A stretch of 64,000 bases of DNA from Mixophyes australis (Eukaryota; Chordata; Amphibia; Anura; Limnodynastidae), in assembly GCA_036250195.1 (NCBI GenBank), contig JAVHZZ010000003.1, forward strand, positions 57,618,289-57,682,288, in the 5' to 3' direction. The stretch's first letter is position 1; each line of letters starts with the position of its first letter. A model generated the notes under the pieces. That model saw only the letters and a program-made list of their open reading frames with translations, did no database searches and had not been told where the DNA came from. The position numbers and the translations under genes are program-made. Positions 11,315-22,695 of this stretch are shown piece after piece.

Positions 11315-12240
11315 TAGTTTTTAGGCTTATGCTTTATTATGGCCATGGAACTCCTTAGTGACTTCCAATTTCCTTAAAATAGCCAATATTTTATGGTGCC
11401 TAGAATAAACCTGAACACCACTGACTCCAACAGAGGCGAGAGGCACGCAGTGGATGGTCCTTGCATGTGAAAAGAAAATCACTACATAAGCATTAGAGAG
11501 GTTTAGCTTGAGGCACAATGGACTGTCAGACAAGCAGAATCCCAAGTCGGTGATTAAATTATGTGCAAGTTTAGGCTGTTTAAGATGTATTCCCAGGCAT
11601 CAAGAAGAAGAGGAGCAGGAAATCCCACAGCTGTTGAGGTATTTCCTATAGTTTACCCTTAAAGAATCCCCATCCGTTTTCAATTGCAAATGATGTTTGC
11701 GTGTAATGTACACAACATGCCTTCAGATACAGGCAATGTCATATTCTTAGTTCTCTGATTTCTATAGATTATCTGCAGAAACAAATGTTGTCTTAAGTAC
11801 ATACATAAAATATGTTAATTTTTGTTAACTTTGCAGATTGTGTTCTGATTGGAGTAACATGATAAGACACATGTAATTAGACATGAGCAACATTTCCCAA
11901 ACCGTTCCATGGAATATTCCCCTTATTTCACATTTCACTGTGAACTTTTGCATGTTTTGCTGGCAGACTTTGGCCATAAGTTTTGCCAGTCCTACCCTAA
12001 GCACACCACACAGAGGAACGAGCTGATCGTTATTGTTTCAATGGTGACTTAAAGGTGGAACGTGAAGATTCAATTGCCGGAACTTCGCGCCTCTCTGAAA
12101 TGCTGCAAAACTTGGGCACAATTTCGACCAATTCTACATGTAATGAATCACCCACCTTGACATTGACACACCGCCGAAACAAATTAACCTTCTTGAATGT
12201 GCAATTGTGGCCTGCACACAGTGGAGACTTGTTTTTTTTG
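11315..12240. other. Unassigned sequence
   Basis: No gene or repeat recognised. Confidence 0.45.
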
Positions 12241-12532
12241 GATACCCATTTATTAATATCACAAATACATATAAAACATCATAAAAACATACTGATCATC
12301 TATCCCATTAATATTCTAATAGAGATTAATTGAATACTAAAGGCCATGCAATCATATGAATAAGTCTGCTAGACCTGTGTCAGAACAATATTGTGCATTT
12401 AATGAGTTAATATAGATATACATTATATACATATATTTTTGTAGGTGTTATATATGCCTAGGCTTATATTGTTTGTTGAGTACCCTATGGTTTTATGATG
12501 TTTTATAAGTATTTGTGATATTAATAAATGGT
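12241..12532. repeat. Inverted repeat with arms of about 46 bp
   Basis: CCATTTATTAATATCACAAA and ATAAAACATCATAAAA in the left arm (12241-12287) are mirrored by TTTTATGATGTTTTAT and TTTGTGATATTAATAAATGG on the right (12489-12532). About 200 bp of AT-rich sequence separate them. It may be a MITE with worn ends; no target duplication was recognised. Confidence 0.7.
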
Positions 12533-12727
12533 TATAATTATCCACAGTTCACTGATCTGTTTTTGTGGCTCCTAACACTCTGTTGCAAATTTACTTTTCG
12601 TATAGATATTTAACTTTTGGGGATTGCAGACCTCTTGCAACTAGTGGGTTGTTTGAACCACAGCCTGTTATGCACCAGAAGGTATTTTCTTTGTCACACA
12701 GTGGAGACAGCCTCGCAGTTCTGGGGT

Positions 12728-13567
12728 CTTCCAACATCGCCCGCATCCGACCCTTCCTCTCACAAGACGCCACCAAAATCATCATCCACGCACTTGTCAT
12801 CTCCCGCCTCGACTACTGCAACCTTCTCCTCACTGGCCTCCCCCTCTCACATCTCGCCCCCCTCCGCTCTGTACTCAATGCGGCTGCTAGACTCATCTTT
12901 CTCTCACACCGCTCCTCCTCTGCCTCCCCTCTCTGCCATGCCTTACACTGGCTCCCCATCCCCTACAGAATCCTCTTCAAACTCCTTATCACCACTTACA
13001 AGGCTCTCTCCCTGTCTACTGCTCCCTATATCGCCAACCTCCTCACCATTCACACTCCTGCCCGGTCCCTGCGCTCTGCTAATGACCGTCGCCTCTCCTC
13101 CACTCTAATTACCACTTCCCACTCCAGAATCCAAGACTTCGCCCGAGCTGCCCCACTGCACTGGAACGACCTCCCTCGTTCCATCCGTCTCGCTCCCAAT
13201 CTGTGCTCCTTCAAACGAGCACTTAAAACTCACCTGTTCCTCAAAGCTTATCAACCGTCCACTTAACCCCTCACCTACTCTGCTCGCTATTCCCTCACTC
13301 CCCTGGCATCACCAGCTCCCTCTCGTGTCTGATTTGTCCACCCTTTCTTAGGATGTAAGCTCTTATGAGCAGGGCCCCTCTTCCCCCGTGTCTCCATACC
13401 TGTTCTTCTGCTCTGTTCTTACTCCTTATGGCTGTCCCGGAGTTACTGAAGCATTGGTACTTTGTGTTTATCGTTCTGTACTGTTTAACCCTGTATGGTC
13501 TACAGTTTGTACTATGTACGGCGCTGCGGAAACCTTGTGGCGCCCAACAAATAAATCCATGACTTTG
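12728..13567 (+). mobile_element. L2/CR1-group LINE, 5'-truncated 3' end
   Basis: An open frame from about 12728 to 13266 encodes the C-terminal end of a non-LTR reverse transcriptase ORF2. Recognisable blocks are SRLDYCNLLLTGLP, NAAARLIF, LHWLPIPYRILFKLL, RSLRSANDRR and WNDLPRSIR followed by FKRALKTHLF. This order is the conserved tail of L2/CR1/Rex-type ORF2. The polymerase core is absent, as usual for 5' truncation. The 3' UTR holds a TGTAAGCTCTTATGAGCAGG block and ends with TACGGCGCTGCGGAAACC then AACAAATAAA. The reading frame of about 180 codons has no internal stop, so the copy is not very old. The exact clade is not resolved. Confidence 0.85.
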
Positions 13568-13689
13568 AGTTTACATCTCCTTTGTAACGTGGGATTCCAC
13601 TGCATATGGCCAGGTAGAGGGTGAGGCACAGACTCCTGCCCCTGGCACAATTAGTTCTGGTTGACTAAGAAGAACAATTTATTTTATTA

Positions 13690-13730
<41 letters not shown>

Positions 13731-15158
13731 AATAATAATTCATTTTCAAGGTAATTGCTTTAACTATTCACTACAAAAGCTCATAAAGTCTCCTCCGAAT
13801 GGCTCTGCGCTTGGAGAACTTGTTCTCCTCACATGTTCTTGCCTGCAGGGTTTGTCAGTTCACACATTACTCATTCAGACAGTACTACAGAAACAAGCAA
13901 CATAAAAAGTCTGTGTCGTGTGTGAACTGTTTTGGTCTGGGGTGCTTCTATTGTTTGCATGTGAACTTCATTGTAGCACTTTAAGAAACGAAATCCTGTA
14001 GCTCTAAATACGCATAACAAACATCTTTTTACCGCCCGAGAGGAACAAATGTGTCATCAAGTTCCATAATGATAACCGTGAAAACCAGAAGCAAGACCAC
14101 TGAAGAAACATGAAAATGACATTTCTGTATTTACTGTAAGAAAAGAAAGAATAAGATATCTCATCAGTTACAAAGCAGACATGCAAATTAATTTGAAGTG
14201 GCCAAGGCTCCTAGCTACCCAAAAGGTTCAAAAAGGAGGGATATTCTGCTAGAACAACCTTGCAACAGAGATGACTGTCAATATAATACAGAAGTGCTTA
14301 AAAGGGGATGGTGAACTTGTTGTATAGAGCACATTATTTTGGTAAAACTGCTTTTGTGAAAGAGCAGAAAAACAAGGGCCAAAGTTCACTCAGCATCTGC
14401 TAAGTTTCCTCCATTTCCAGCTGATAGTACTGGGTCTAAAGAAATGTTATCACCTTCTTGAAACTCAATGGAACACCTATGTGTTTAACCATACCCTTAT
14501 ACTTTGCAACAAGCAAAGTGGATATGATCTCTCTGACAGAATACATTGTGACATTACAAAAGTTCCTAAAGAATTCTGAGGAAAGGGCAAACCACAAGTG
14601 GGAAGAAAACCCAACACGTTCTGTTTGGAAGATGCTGAGTGAAACTCTTTTAGCTCATATCAGCAAAACTACTATTGGAAGAGAGAAATGATCTGTTAAC
14701 AGAGATGTATGTGACAGGAGGGGCATTGCTGGGCCTTCCACCACCTTTTGCTACTGGGCCCAACACTGCCATGGTCAGCCCCCTTTTTTTTCTAAATCTA
14801 ACCTTCTGGCACTGTGTGTGGTGTTGAGGTGCATGACTTAGGTAGTGCACATCCTTCTGTTGTCCTGGGTAGCTTCTTGGTTTGGGTGTAAGTGACCAGG
14901 GGGTCCCCGAACATTCAGGACTTTCTACAATGTCATTTGAAGGTGTTGGGACACGGGTGACGTAACTTGGTGGTGCAGTGCGATAAAAGTCACAATAAGT
15001 TGGGCGCCAGACCATCTCTATCACAAAATAATGCATTTTTATTTACACTGCTCTTCACTCCAGCACGATTGTTGAGTTGCAAATAACACTAGAGGTCTCA
15101 TTAACAAAATTAATGCGGACATGCTGCTTAGGGAAACAACCCTCCCTTCTCTATAGGG
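13568..15158. other. Unassigned sequence with an ATT microsatellite
   Basis: An (ATT)n tract lies at about 13694-13738. No gene recognised; the minus frame at 14650-15036 has no domain that I know. Confidence 0.45.
13694..13738. repeat. (ATT)n microsatellite
   Basis: About 15 trinucleotide units, switching to AAT phase at the end, so the tract can fold on itself. Confidence 0.95.
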
Positions 15159-15305
15159 CAGTGTTGGCTAACCTGTGACACTCCAGGTGTTGTGAAACTA
15201 CAAGTCCCAGCATACCCTTCCAGCAATGAGCTGCTATATATTGGCAAAGCATGCTGGGATTTGTAGTTTCACAACACCTGGAGTGTCACAGGTTAGCCAA
15301 CACTG
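15159..15305. mobile_element. hAT-type palindromic MITE, copy 2
   Basis: A 147-bp element beginning CAGTGTTGGCTAACCTGTGA with a matching inverted end. The flanking octamers are CTATAGGG (15151-15158) and CCATAGGG (15306-15313), one mismatch, fitting hAT 8-bp duplication. Same family as 4596-4743 and 56949-57094. Confidence 0.9.
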
Positions 15306-15811
15306 CCATAGGGGGTTCTCCTCCATTTTCCTCTCATGGGCTCTTTTTTCATTATTATCTGGATATTATACTTCTTCCCCTCTTTGTGGCTCTATGAACT
15401 TGGGGACTCCATTTCTTCTTTATATACAGCCTCACTCTGAGGAAATTGCTCCCTCAAATCTGTCCCATCTCACTCATATTCTCTCAGTTATGATGGTCTT
15501 TGGCCCCTCGTTGCAGCAGGACATGGACCAGCTCCCAAATTTGCAGAGGAATCCCAGGACCTCCTCTTTGCTGTCCCAGATCCCTGTCACCCCCCTCACC
15601 ACACATCTCCTCCTCAGCGCATACCAGCCTTATGTTGCTAAGCAACTGTCCCTAGTCCATAGATTGTAAGCTTGCGAGCAGGGACTTCTCACCTCTTTGT
15701 CTGTTTTACCAAGTTTGCTTAGTAGTTTACTAGGCTTGTCCCCAATTGTAAAGCGCTACGGAATATGTTGGCGCTATATAAATAAATGATGATGATGATG
15801 ATGATGATGGT
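15306..15811 (+). mobile_element. Possible retroelement 3' end with shared LINE/SINE tail
   Basis: From about 15663 it carries TTGTAAGCTTGCGAGCAGGG, like the 3' UTR of the LINE at 12728-13567, then AAAGCGCTACGGAATATG, GGCGCTATATAAATAAA and a (GAT)n end. The body upstream (15314-15655) has no recognisable coding domain. Only the tail is firmly supported. Confidence 0.6.
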
Positions 15812-16201
15812 GTGTCTCCTCTGGGTCCTAGTGTTGGGGCCACACATTCAGTCACTGGGAGGTAAGAATAACCATGCCAGAGGGAGTGGTACATCTATAT
15901 ACTGTATATGAATGTTTAATCAGTAAATTATCAGAAGTTTAGATAATGTTAACATTATTCGTAGAACAAATATCATTAGTCACCCATCACCTTTTCAAAG
16001 CAGCTAAAATTGTAATAATAAAAGTGAAAATAAGTGATTTAAGCAATAAAGGACATTTATATTTGTTGTTTCTCTCTTACAGATTGTAATGTAGTAATGC
16101 AGAATGGGCATTTCATATATAGCTAATACGAAATTATTAATCTGGCATTCCTATTCATAACCCTTAGAGTGACAGTAATCTCCGCAGTTTGTGAGTCCCA
16201 G
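15812..16201. other. Unassigned sequence
   Basis: No feature recognised. Confidence 0.5.
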
Positions 16202-16569
16202 TGTGGTGGTTGAGTACTGATGGGATTTCCTTCTCTTACCTTGTCCTCCAGACACGAGTCAGGTTCTTTTTTGGTCGGATATTGGGTGGTCAGGAGATAA
16301 ATACTTCAATGAAAGGGACAAGGATTGGTCAAATAACTTGGGTATATTAATAATGCGGTAAAGATAATTTTGGTAAGCCACCGCGCCACTGACCCCTTCA
16401 ACTCAATGGTAATGACAAAATATTCATTGGATCAACATAGAGCACAATAGCATCTAACATATAATATACAACTGGTGAGTATAAGGCACATTGCGATAAC
16501 ATCTTCAATAACAATAAATCAATTTTAGGTAAATCACTTAACATTAACATTCAACTAAAACATTTGGTG
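16202..16569 (-). repeat. 3' LTR of the gag-only element
   Basis: Near identical to 17696-18058 over its whole length. Differences include a TAACAT duplication near 16540 and a few substitutions. Confidence 0.9.
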
Positions 16570-16634
16570 ATGAACTGAGGCCTCCAGTTTTCTGGATCCG
16601 GATCTATTCCCGGGGCTCGCACCGAGATTCAGAG

Positions 16635-17632
16635 ATTGTCGGAGTTTAAATGTTCGTTTTGGTTGCAGTTTCGTTCTATGTGTCCTTCCCATGGCACCAG
16701 CGGCATATCGGGCGCCCTTGACTATCGAATTGGTTGGGCGATCGCCGTACATACTCGCGAGGTGGTTCCCACCTGCCTCGGGCTGGACTTTGTCTTTCGG
16801 GCCTCCACTTTGGTTCCCCGTAGGTGGGTGCCGGTGGCCTCGCCATTTGGCGCATCTCTCGCTGGATTTCTACCATTCCGACGGCCAGCTCCTCCATTTG
16901 CTTTCTGAGCGTTTGCATTGGGTCTCCGGTGGGATACTGACCGCTCTATATTACCAATTCTTGGGCCCGTGTTGCTTTTTCTGTGCTGCTTGCTATGGCT
17001 GCCGTCGAGCTTGCGCTTTCTCTGAAGCCCACCAATTCTGGGTATTCTTCTTCCCTTCCCCGTTGGTTACCGACAATGGCGATGGCGGTCTCTTTAAACT
17101 CTCGGAAGGTTTTGCCTGGCATCTGTGCTTTCATCAGTCGTAGCTGAATCTTAACGCTTTCTTGGGCGACTCCTTCTACGAACTGTACGGTCAGGGCTTC
17201 GTCCGCGTTTCGTACTTCCTCTTTGTCCACTGCCTGAATGGCTCTTAGCATCTCTTGTAGGCTCAGGGCATAGTCCCGCAGTGTCTCGTTCGGTTGTTGC
17301 TTGCGAGCATATAGTTTCATCTTCAGCTCCGGAAGAGTTCTTGTCTCAAAAGTTCTGGAAATTTTTTTTAAAACTTGTGCCGCTTCTTTCTTGTCATCCA
17401 TCGGCCATGAGATTACTTCTCTGAGCGCCGACCCTGTGAGTTGTCCTATTAAGATCTCCACTTTCTGCTGTTCATTCAACGAGTATAGCCGGAACATGGA
17501 TTCCAGTTTGTTCTCAAATTCTGTGAATGAAGTCTTCTGTAGCTTGCTCCCCCCCCCCCCGCTGTACTTCGGGAGCCATGGGGCCCCGAAATAGTATGGT
17601 AGGGTTATGGGCCCTGCCGGTTGCTGATCCAT
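16635..17632 (-). pseudogene. gag-like gene (Ty3/gypsy-type), interrupted
   Basis: The start at 17632 lies 63 bp downstream of the 5' LTR, leaving only a short leader. Residues 1-228 form a capsid-like region, with motifs LESMFRLYSLNEQQKVEIL, ISWPMDD and RKQQPNETLRDYALSLQ typical of vertebrate Ty3/gypsy Gag and its domesticated PNMA/ZCCHC relatives. A single in-frame TAG (16946-16948) interrupts the frame. The same frame then continues for a basic, Pro/Arg-rich nucleocapsid-like part with PICRWCHGK, the first half of a CCHC zinc knuckle. The second half (GHIERNC) lies in another frame, so there is also a frameshift near 16680. Gag packages element RNA. The copy is probably non-functional but only lightly damaged. 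Confidence 0.8.
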
Positions 17633-17672
17633 TTTTCACTGAGGGTACTACTCTCCTGATGCACTCGGATCC

Positions 17673-17690
17673 TGTTCGGTTTGACGCCAA
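17673..17690 (-). other. Possible primer-binding site
   Basis: The minus strand reads TTGGCGTCAAACCGAACAGG five bases after the LTR end, where a tRNA primer-binding site is expected. The tRNA was not identified, so this rests on position and the TGG start. Confidence 0.35.
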
Positions 17691-17695
17691 AGTTA

Positions 17696-18058
17696 TGTGG
17701 TGGTCAAGTACTGATGGGATTTCCTTCCCTTACCTTGTCCTCCAGACACGAGTCAGGTTCTTTTTTTGGTCGGATATCCGGTGGTCAGGAGATAAATACT
17801 TCAATGAAAGGGACAAGGATTGGTCAAATAACTGTGTTTATTAATAATGCGGTAAAGATAATTTTGGTAAGCCACCGCGCCACTGACCTCTTCAACTCAA
17901 TGGTAATGACAAAATATTCATTTGATCAACATAGACCACAATAGCATCTAACATATAATATACAACTGGTGAGTATAAGGCACAATTGCGATAACATCTT
18001 CAATAACAATAAATCAATTTTAGGTAAATCACTTAACATTCAACTAAAACATTTGGTG
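17696..18058 (-). repeat. 5' LTR of the gag-only element
   Basis: Direct repeat partner of 16202-16569. A C-run of ten bases at about 17551-17560 lies inside the gag leader region, not in the LTR. Confidence 0.9.
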
Positions 18059-18060
18059 CA

Positions 18061-18782
18061 CCAATATTATCCCTGGTAACGTTACCATATTTTATACTCA
18101 GTCCTGGGCTGACCTGTGCACAGGAATTTTGTAGTACATTAAATCTGTCAGCATGGAGGAAAGCAAGTGGAGGAATCTGTGACAAAGGTGATTTGCAGAC
18201 CTACTGTAATTTCAACTAGAGTTCCTTCATATGATCGACTTCCAGCAGTAATACTTATCTCTCTCAGCCTGTTCCTGAGGTAGTGAGCAGCTACATGGAA
18301 AGATTCAACTCAGATTTCTTATCTCTCGGTCTGTCTACTTGTCACTCATAAACCTCATCTCTCTCCCTCAGAAGTCTAGAACTTTCCTCTCCCCACTGCC
18401 TTCTGGGAGTTCACAGTTATTACCAAACTCAGTGGACTTGTTGCTATGCCACAAACTCCTCCTTCCTGCACATCCTCCTGGGCACCCTCTTCAGTTCAAC
18501 TGTCAACTGTCATTCCCACTGTGTCTTTCTCAGCCTCTATTAACCCCTTGTAGCTCTGCATTTCAAAAGCGTTTATGTACTTCCTCTGTGCTGTTTAACA
18601 GGGTTTTGGGGCACCACACCAGCATCCCCTTATTAACCAATTTAATAAGTTGACAGATGGCTCCTACACCTTTCCCAGCTCCTATGCTGTCCTATCGTCA
18701 CATTTATCCTACGATGTGCTATTGCAGCAAAATATACTTATAGCATTGTATATGAAGGGAGCATTGCCCAGGTGGTTACTAA
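18061..18782. other. Unassigned sequence
   Basis: No gene or repeat recognised. Confidence 0.45.
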
Positions 18783-19615
18783 GGGGGGTATTCAATTGAT
18801 CGCAAGATTTTTTTTTTAAGAACGCGTTGTCATTTTAACGCTGTTTTTCGAGCAGATTAACTTTACCAACGATTCAACTCCATTTTTAATGCTCCTTTTT
18901 TTTCATCAAACGGTCCCTCTCGCGCTCCAGTAGGTCTATTGAAAGTATAGGGTGTGCGAGAGGCAGCCACGTTAAAAGCTATTCAATTGTTTTGAAAGCG
19001 ACGCGTTAAACAGGCCAATATGCTGTTTTATCTCGCACCTCTTTGGGCTGTGATAAAAATGAAAAAACTCTGAAAACTTTTTGAAATCATGTAATAATGA
19101 GAAAAAAAAGATAACCTATGTTTATCACTAAGGCCTAACAAGTAAAAGTTGATTTTCTTGTGAAAAAATAATGAAATAAAAAAAATAAAAAAAAAAAATC
19201 ACTAATTAAATATATTTATGTATGTTTTTGTTACATATATGTTTGCACTAATGTGTTTTGACATGGTATAGATGATTCTATAGTAAAAAATAGTTAAATA
19301 AAAAAAATATGCTAATACTGAAATGTAGATATTATCAACTAGAATGGTTGTGTAATGCAAAAAAATGTATGCAAATCCTTTTTTCATGTTATACATGAAC
19401 GCGTTAAAACTCCCCTTCACTCCCCTAAAAACTTGCGAACACATTGATTAACACGCTGGAGCAGCGTTCCCTCTTTTTTCAATTGAATTGCACGAGTTTT
19501 CATGCTGCGTAAACTAAAAACGATCGCTATAGCAGGTAAAAACCTGCGGGTGATTTTTTTTTCTTTTGAGGCGGCGGGAAAAATAAATAAATCTTGTGGT
19601 CAATTAAATACACCC
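18783..19615. mobile_element. Non-autonomous DNA transposon, GGGGGTATTCAATTGA ends
   Basis: The left end GGGGGGTATTCAATTGA is mirrored at the right by TCAATTAAATACACCC. The flanks are TAA on the left and TTA on the right, close to the 3-bp TWA target of PIF/Harbinger. The interior (833 bp) is AT-rich with several ACGCGTT motifs and no transposase frame. The superfamily is a tentative inference. Confidence 0.65.
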
Positions 19616-19639
19616 TTAAGGATGGGGAGGTTTTTCACT

Positions 19640-20700
19640 GCTGATCAGATAAAAGTGGTGGATAAAAGTAGACCTGAAATGTCAAAATTGGTGATGACTA
19701 TTTGCAGTGGATTCAGGATGAGCGTGATGAGACCTGTGATAGTCATCCGCAGAGGGTGGTGATTATGACCATTTACTCTCATTTCGTGCCTCAAATTTTG
19801 ACAGGTGAGGATAAAAGTGTAACATCCTATGCTAAAGCTACATCTGACAGAGGCAAATGTGCTCAAACTGCCCCACATTGCTAAGTACACAAAAAACAAC
19901 GTTCCAGAACTCAAGCTCAGATGTGATCTTTCAGCTAGATGGAATTCTACAGTGGCTATGGTTGAGAGAATACACGAGTACAGAAAAGCCAACGATTATG
20001 TTGGGTAATGGTCTTCTCCCATGGCAATGTACATCTGTAACATGCTGAGGCCTTTTGATGATTTAAACAAGTTTATCGGTAGGGATGATTGTGGCATTAG
20101 CAACCTTTTGCCCATTCTCCTTATGCTAGAGCAGTCATTAAGTTATATGCAGCACAATATTGAAGGTGATGTTGCCAAACTGCTGCCGTCTCCAAACCAA
20201 CACTCGAGCTGTGATGAGCAGGCAATTGTCCATGATGGTGCTAGTAGGATGACAATGAAACACAGTCAGCGGTGAAGAATTAGCAGCCATGACTCACAGT
20301 ATACTGATATGCATTCAAACTGCACAGCATGTAAACATGATCAAGAGCAGAGGCGATTATTTAACTACTATCCCAGTGGATCCATGCAGCAAGCATATAA
20401 TGAAGGAAGTTTGTGTTTTTACATTGCCAAGAAACGCCAACACAAAGTCGTTCTTAGAGCATGAAAAAGAAACTTGTTAGAGAAAAAATGCTTCTGTGTT
20501 TTCTCCACAACCTCATTGCAATGAATTTACTAAAGAAACTGACCTAAAATTGTGAAAAAGAAAATGCCTGCCAGGTAAAAAGGAAAATTTATCAACACCA
20601 ATGCAACAAAATATATACTGAGAGGAAGGATACAGACATTTATTGGGGTGAAGAGCCATCCACTTCTGCAACATGTGTACAGAAAATGTTAGATGTACAC
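19640..20700 (+). pseudogene. Degraded hAT-like transposase remnant
   Basis: Translation around 19905-20015 gives LSARWNSTVAMVERIHEYRK, which matches the hAT transposase block where an RWNST motif precedes the hATC domain. A following piece (ICNMLRPFDDLNKFIGRDD) resembles the next hAT block. Many frameshifts and stops separate the pieces, and no ends were found. A weaker stretch at 20570-20690 might be the C-terminal dimerisation region. The assignment rests mainly on the RWNST segment. Confidence 0.5.
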
Positions 20701-20784
20701 ATATATTGCTTTATATGACTTCAACTTAATTCAGTGTTAAGTTAAATAAAAACCCGAAAGCAAACAAGTGAATGTATACTTAGT

Positions 20785-21420
20785 CACATAGGGCCTGATT
20801 CCGAGGGAGACATATGTCTGTTTGAGCTCAGAAGGTTCACACAGACAACTGCGGCAATTCAGACATGTACCTTTTTGGAACTTATGACTCCTTACGGGAT
20901 AGATAAGGTGTGTTCTAACATAGGCTATGTACCGTGAGGGCGTGTTCAAGCAATGGCATACAGATTTAGACCAGGACGTAGTCACTGATACAACTCAACT
21001 GAAAACTGAATTTTATTTGCGTGTGGTCAGGGCAGGTGTAAGTAGAGGATAATGACAAACGCCCAAACTAGAAAGCTCGTAATTAGAGGTTTGCAAATGA
21101 CTCAAATACGCTTTTGAGACTTTAGTAGTCTCATGGCCAAAGATTAGGATTTGCTGAGTGTGTTGTAGCAAAGATAAAAACAATATATATATTTTAACTC
21201 ATGTCTGGAAATCTTTCCTGCTGTATTAGCTAGGTTATTCAAGTTTAAATACATAGCAATTTTGTTCGTAATATATAAAATAAAATGTTTATGTACATGT
21301 TCACAAGTTGGATGTAAAAAAGTGTCTGAGAGGTGTGTCTGTTGTCTAGTGGCCGAAACTGCCACTTACTCCGGCCTGGACACATCTTGAATACAGTGTA
21401 CATACACATATACTTGCATG
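20785..21420. other. Possible MITE fragment, GGGCCTGATTCCGAGGGAGA start
   Basis: The start at about 20790 looks like the terminus of another amphibian-type foldback family, but the partner end was not found. No gene recognised. Confidence 0.3.
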
Positions 21421-21434
21421 TGACTTTTTGTCTG

Positions 21435-21850
21435 GGGAGGATGGTTGATGGCTGGGGGAGGGTTGATGATGAAAAGACTGGTGCGGAGGTTCATGAATTA
21501 GCCACTGGTTAATAGCTGAGGGTGATGAATTGGCTGGGGTGGGGGTGGAGGTGATGAATTGGCTGAGAGGAGGTGATGAAATGGCTGAGGGGGTTCATAA
21601 ATTGGCTGGTGGTGGTTGATGAAATGACTGAGGGGTGATGATTAATTGGCAAGGGGGAGCAAATGACTGATTGGGTAGGTAATGAAATGGTTGGGGGGGT
21701 CATAAACTGTCTGCAGGGGTTGATAACAATGACTGTGGGGATGAATTGGCTGTGTGGATGGTGATCAAATGATTGGATAAATGGGTGATGAAATCGCCGG
21801 GTAATCATAAATTAGCCACTGGGGGAGTTATGAATTGGCTGGTAGAAGGA
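21435..21850. repeat. Degenerate minisatellite, GATGAATTGGCTG units
   Basis: Roughly 30-35 bp units built from GATGAAATGGCTGAGGGG and ATAAATTGGCTGG variants repeat at least ten times. Purine-rich on the plus strand. A 99-codon minus-strand frame is a by-product. Confidence 0.85.
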
Positions 21851-22335
21851 CATGACCTCTGTATTATGTGGTGTTCATGAGCCTGCTCTCTGTTGTCTCA
21901 GCGGTCACTAGAATGCTAAATACTAATTAAATGGGGCTGGTAGATGTTAGTATATGATTATAAATAATGTTCGTATATTTTATAGTCTATCTATGCCTGT
22001 ACTAGGGAGTTGTTTTATTTGCCAGAATGGAGTGTTGTGTTTCAACAGCCTAATCAGGCAGGGTAACATTTTGCATTATAATACAATTTTTGTACATTTT
22101 CAATAGAGGACTCCAAGTTTCCAGAAGCCAGCCAACTGACAACAACGCTTCCAGAACAAGCAAGAGAGAATATCAGCTAGTCTACACTGCAAGAACAGGT
22201 AAGAGAGAATTTGGCTAAATTTGAATGTGGAATTTTACTGTAATGGGTTCTGTTAACATGTACAGCACAATATTGTAGTAGTATGTTTGCAGAATGAAGT
22301 GTGCTTTATGTATTAAAAAATATTTTACAATTATG

Positions 22336-22336
<1 letters not shown>
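21851..22336. other. Unassigned sequence
   Basis: A short direct repeat, ACAAGCAAGAGAGAAT and GAACAGGTAAGAGAGAAT, lies at about 22155-22210. Otherwise nothing recognised. Confidence 0.45.

Positions 22337-22382
<46 letters not shown>
22337..22382. repeat. (TA)n microsatellite
   Basis: About 23 TA units directly next to the SINE tail. Confidence 0.98.
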
Positions 22383-22385
<3 letters not shown>

Positions 22386-22387
22386 AT

Positions 22388-22695
22388 CAGCATTTAATTA
22401 TTTATATAGCGCTGCACAGAGAATGCACTCACATCAGTTCCTGCCCTATTGGAGCTTACAATTTAAATTCCCTAACATACTCAGACAGACTAGGGTCAAT
22501 TTTGATAGCATCCAATTAACCTACTAGTATGTTTTTGGATTGTGGGAGGAAACCAGAGTCCCTGGAGGAAACCCACACAAACACAGGGAAAACATACAAA
22601 CTCCACACAGATAAGGCCATGGCCAGGAATCAAACTCATGACCCCAGTGCTGTGAGGCAGAAGTGCTAACCAATAAACCACTAAGCCTCCATGTA
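22388..22695 (-). mobile_element. SINE, copy 2
   Basis: Same family as 6301-6636, minus orientation, with a tail missing part of the GCGCCACTAATTCC block. The TA microsatellite sits where its simple-repeat 3' end would be, so the microsatellite may have grown from the SINE tail. Confidence 0.83.

Larger units (their letters stand above)
16202..18060 (-). mobile_element. Compact LTR retrotransposon with gag but no pol
   Basis: Two direct repeats of about 365 bp (16202-16569 and 17696-18058) bracket 1,126 bp that encode a Gag-like protein on the minus strand. There is no space or sequence for protease, reverse transcriptase or integrase. On the minus strand the LTR ends are TG-like (ACCAAATG region) and ACCACCACA. 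A gag-only terminal-repeat element must rely on enzymes from another element. It could instead be an internally deleted copy of a complete Ty3/gypsy-type element. Flanking target duplication is not clear (CCCAG against CCAAT). Confidence 0.85.

Noticed and set aside
16636..17844. Plus-strand open frames up to 150 codons across the LTR element
   Set aside because: Shadows of the minus-strand gag gene.
21435..21850. Regular repeats considered as a CRISPR-like array
   Set aside because: Units are contiguous and degenerate with no distinct spacers, in a eukaryotic context.
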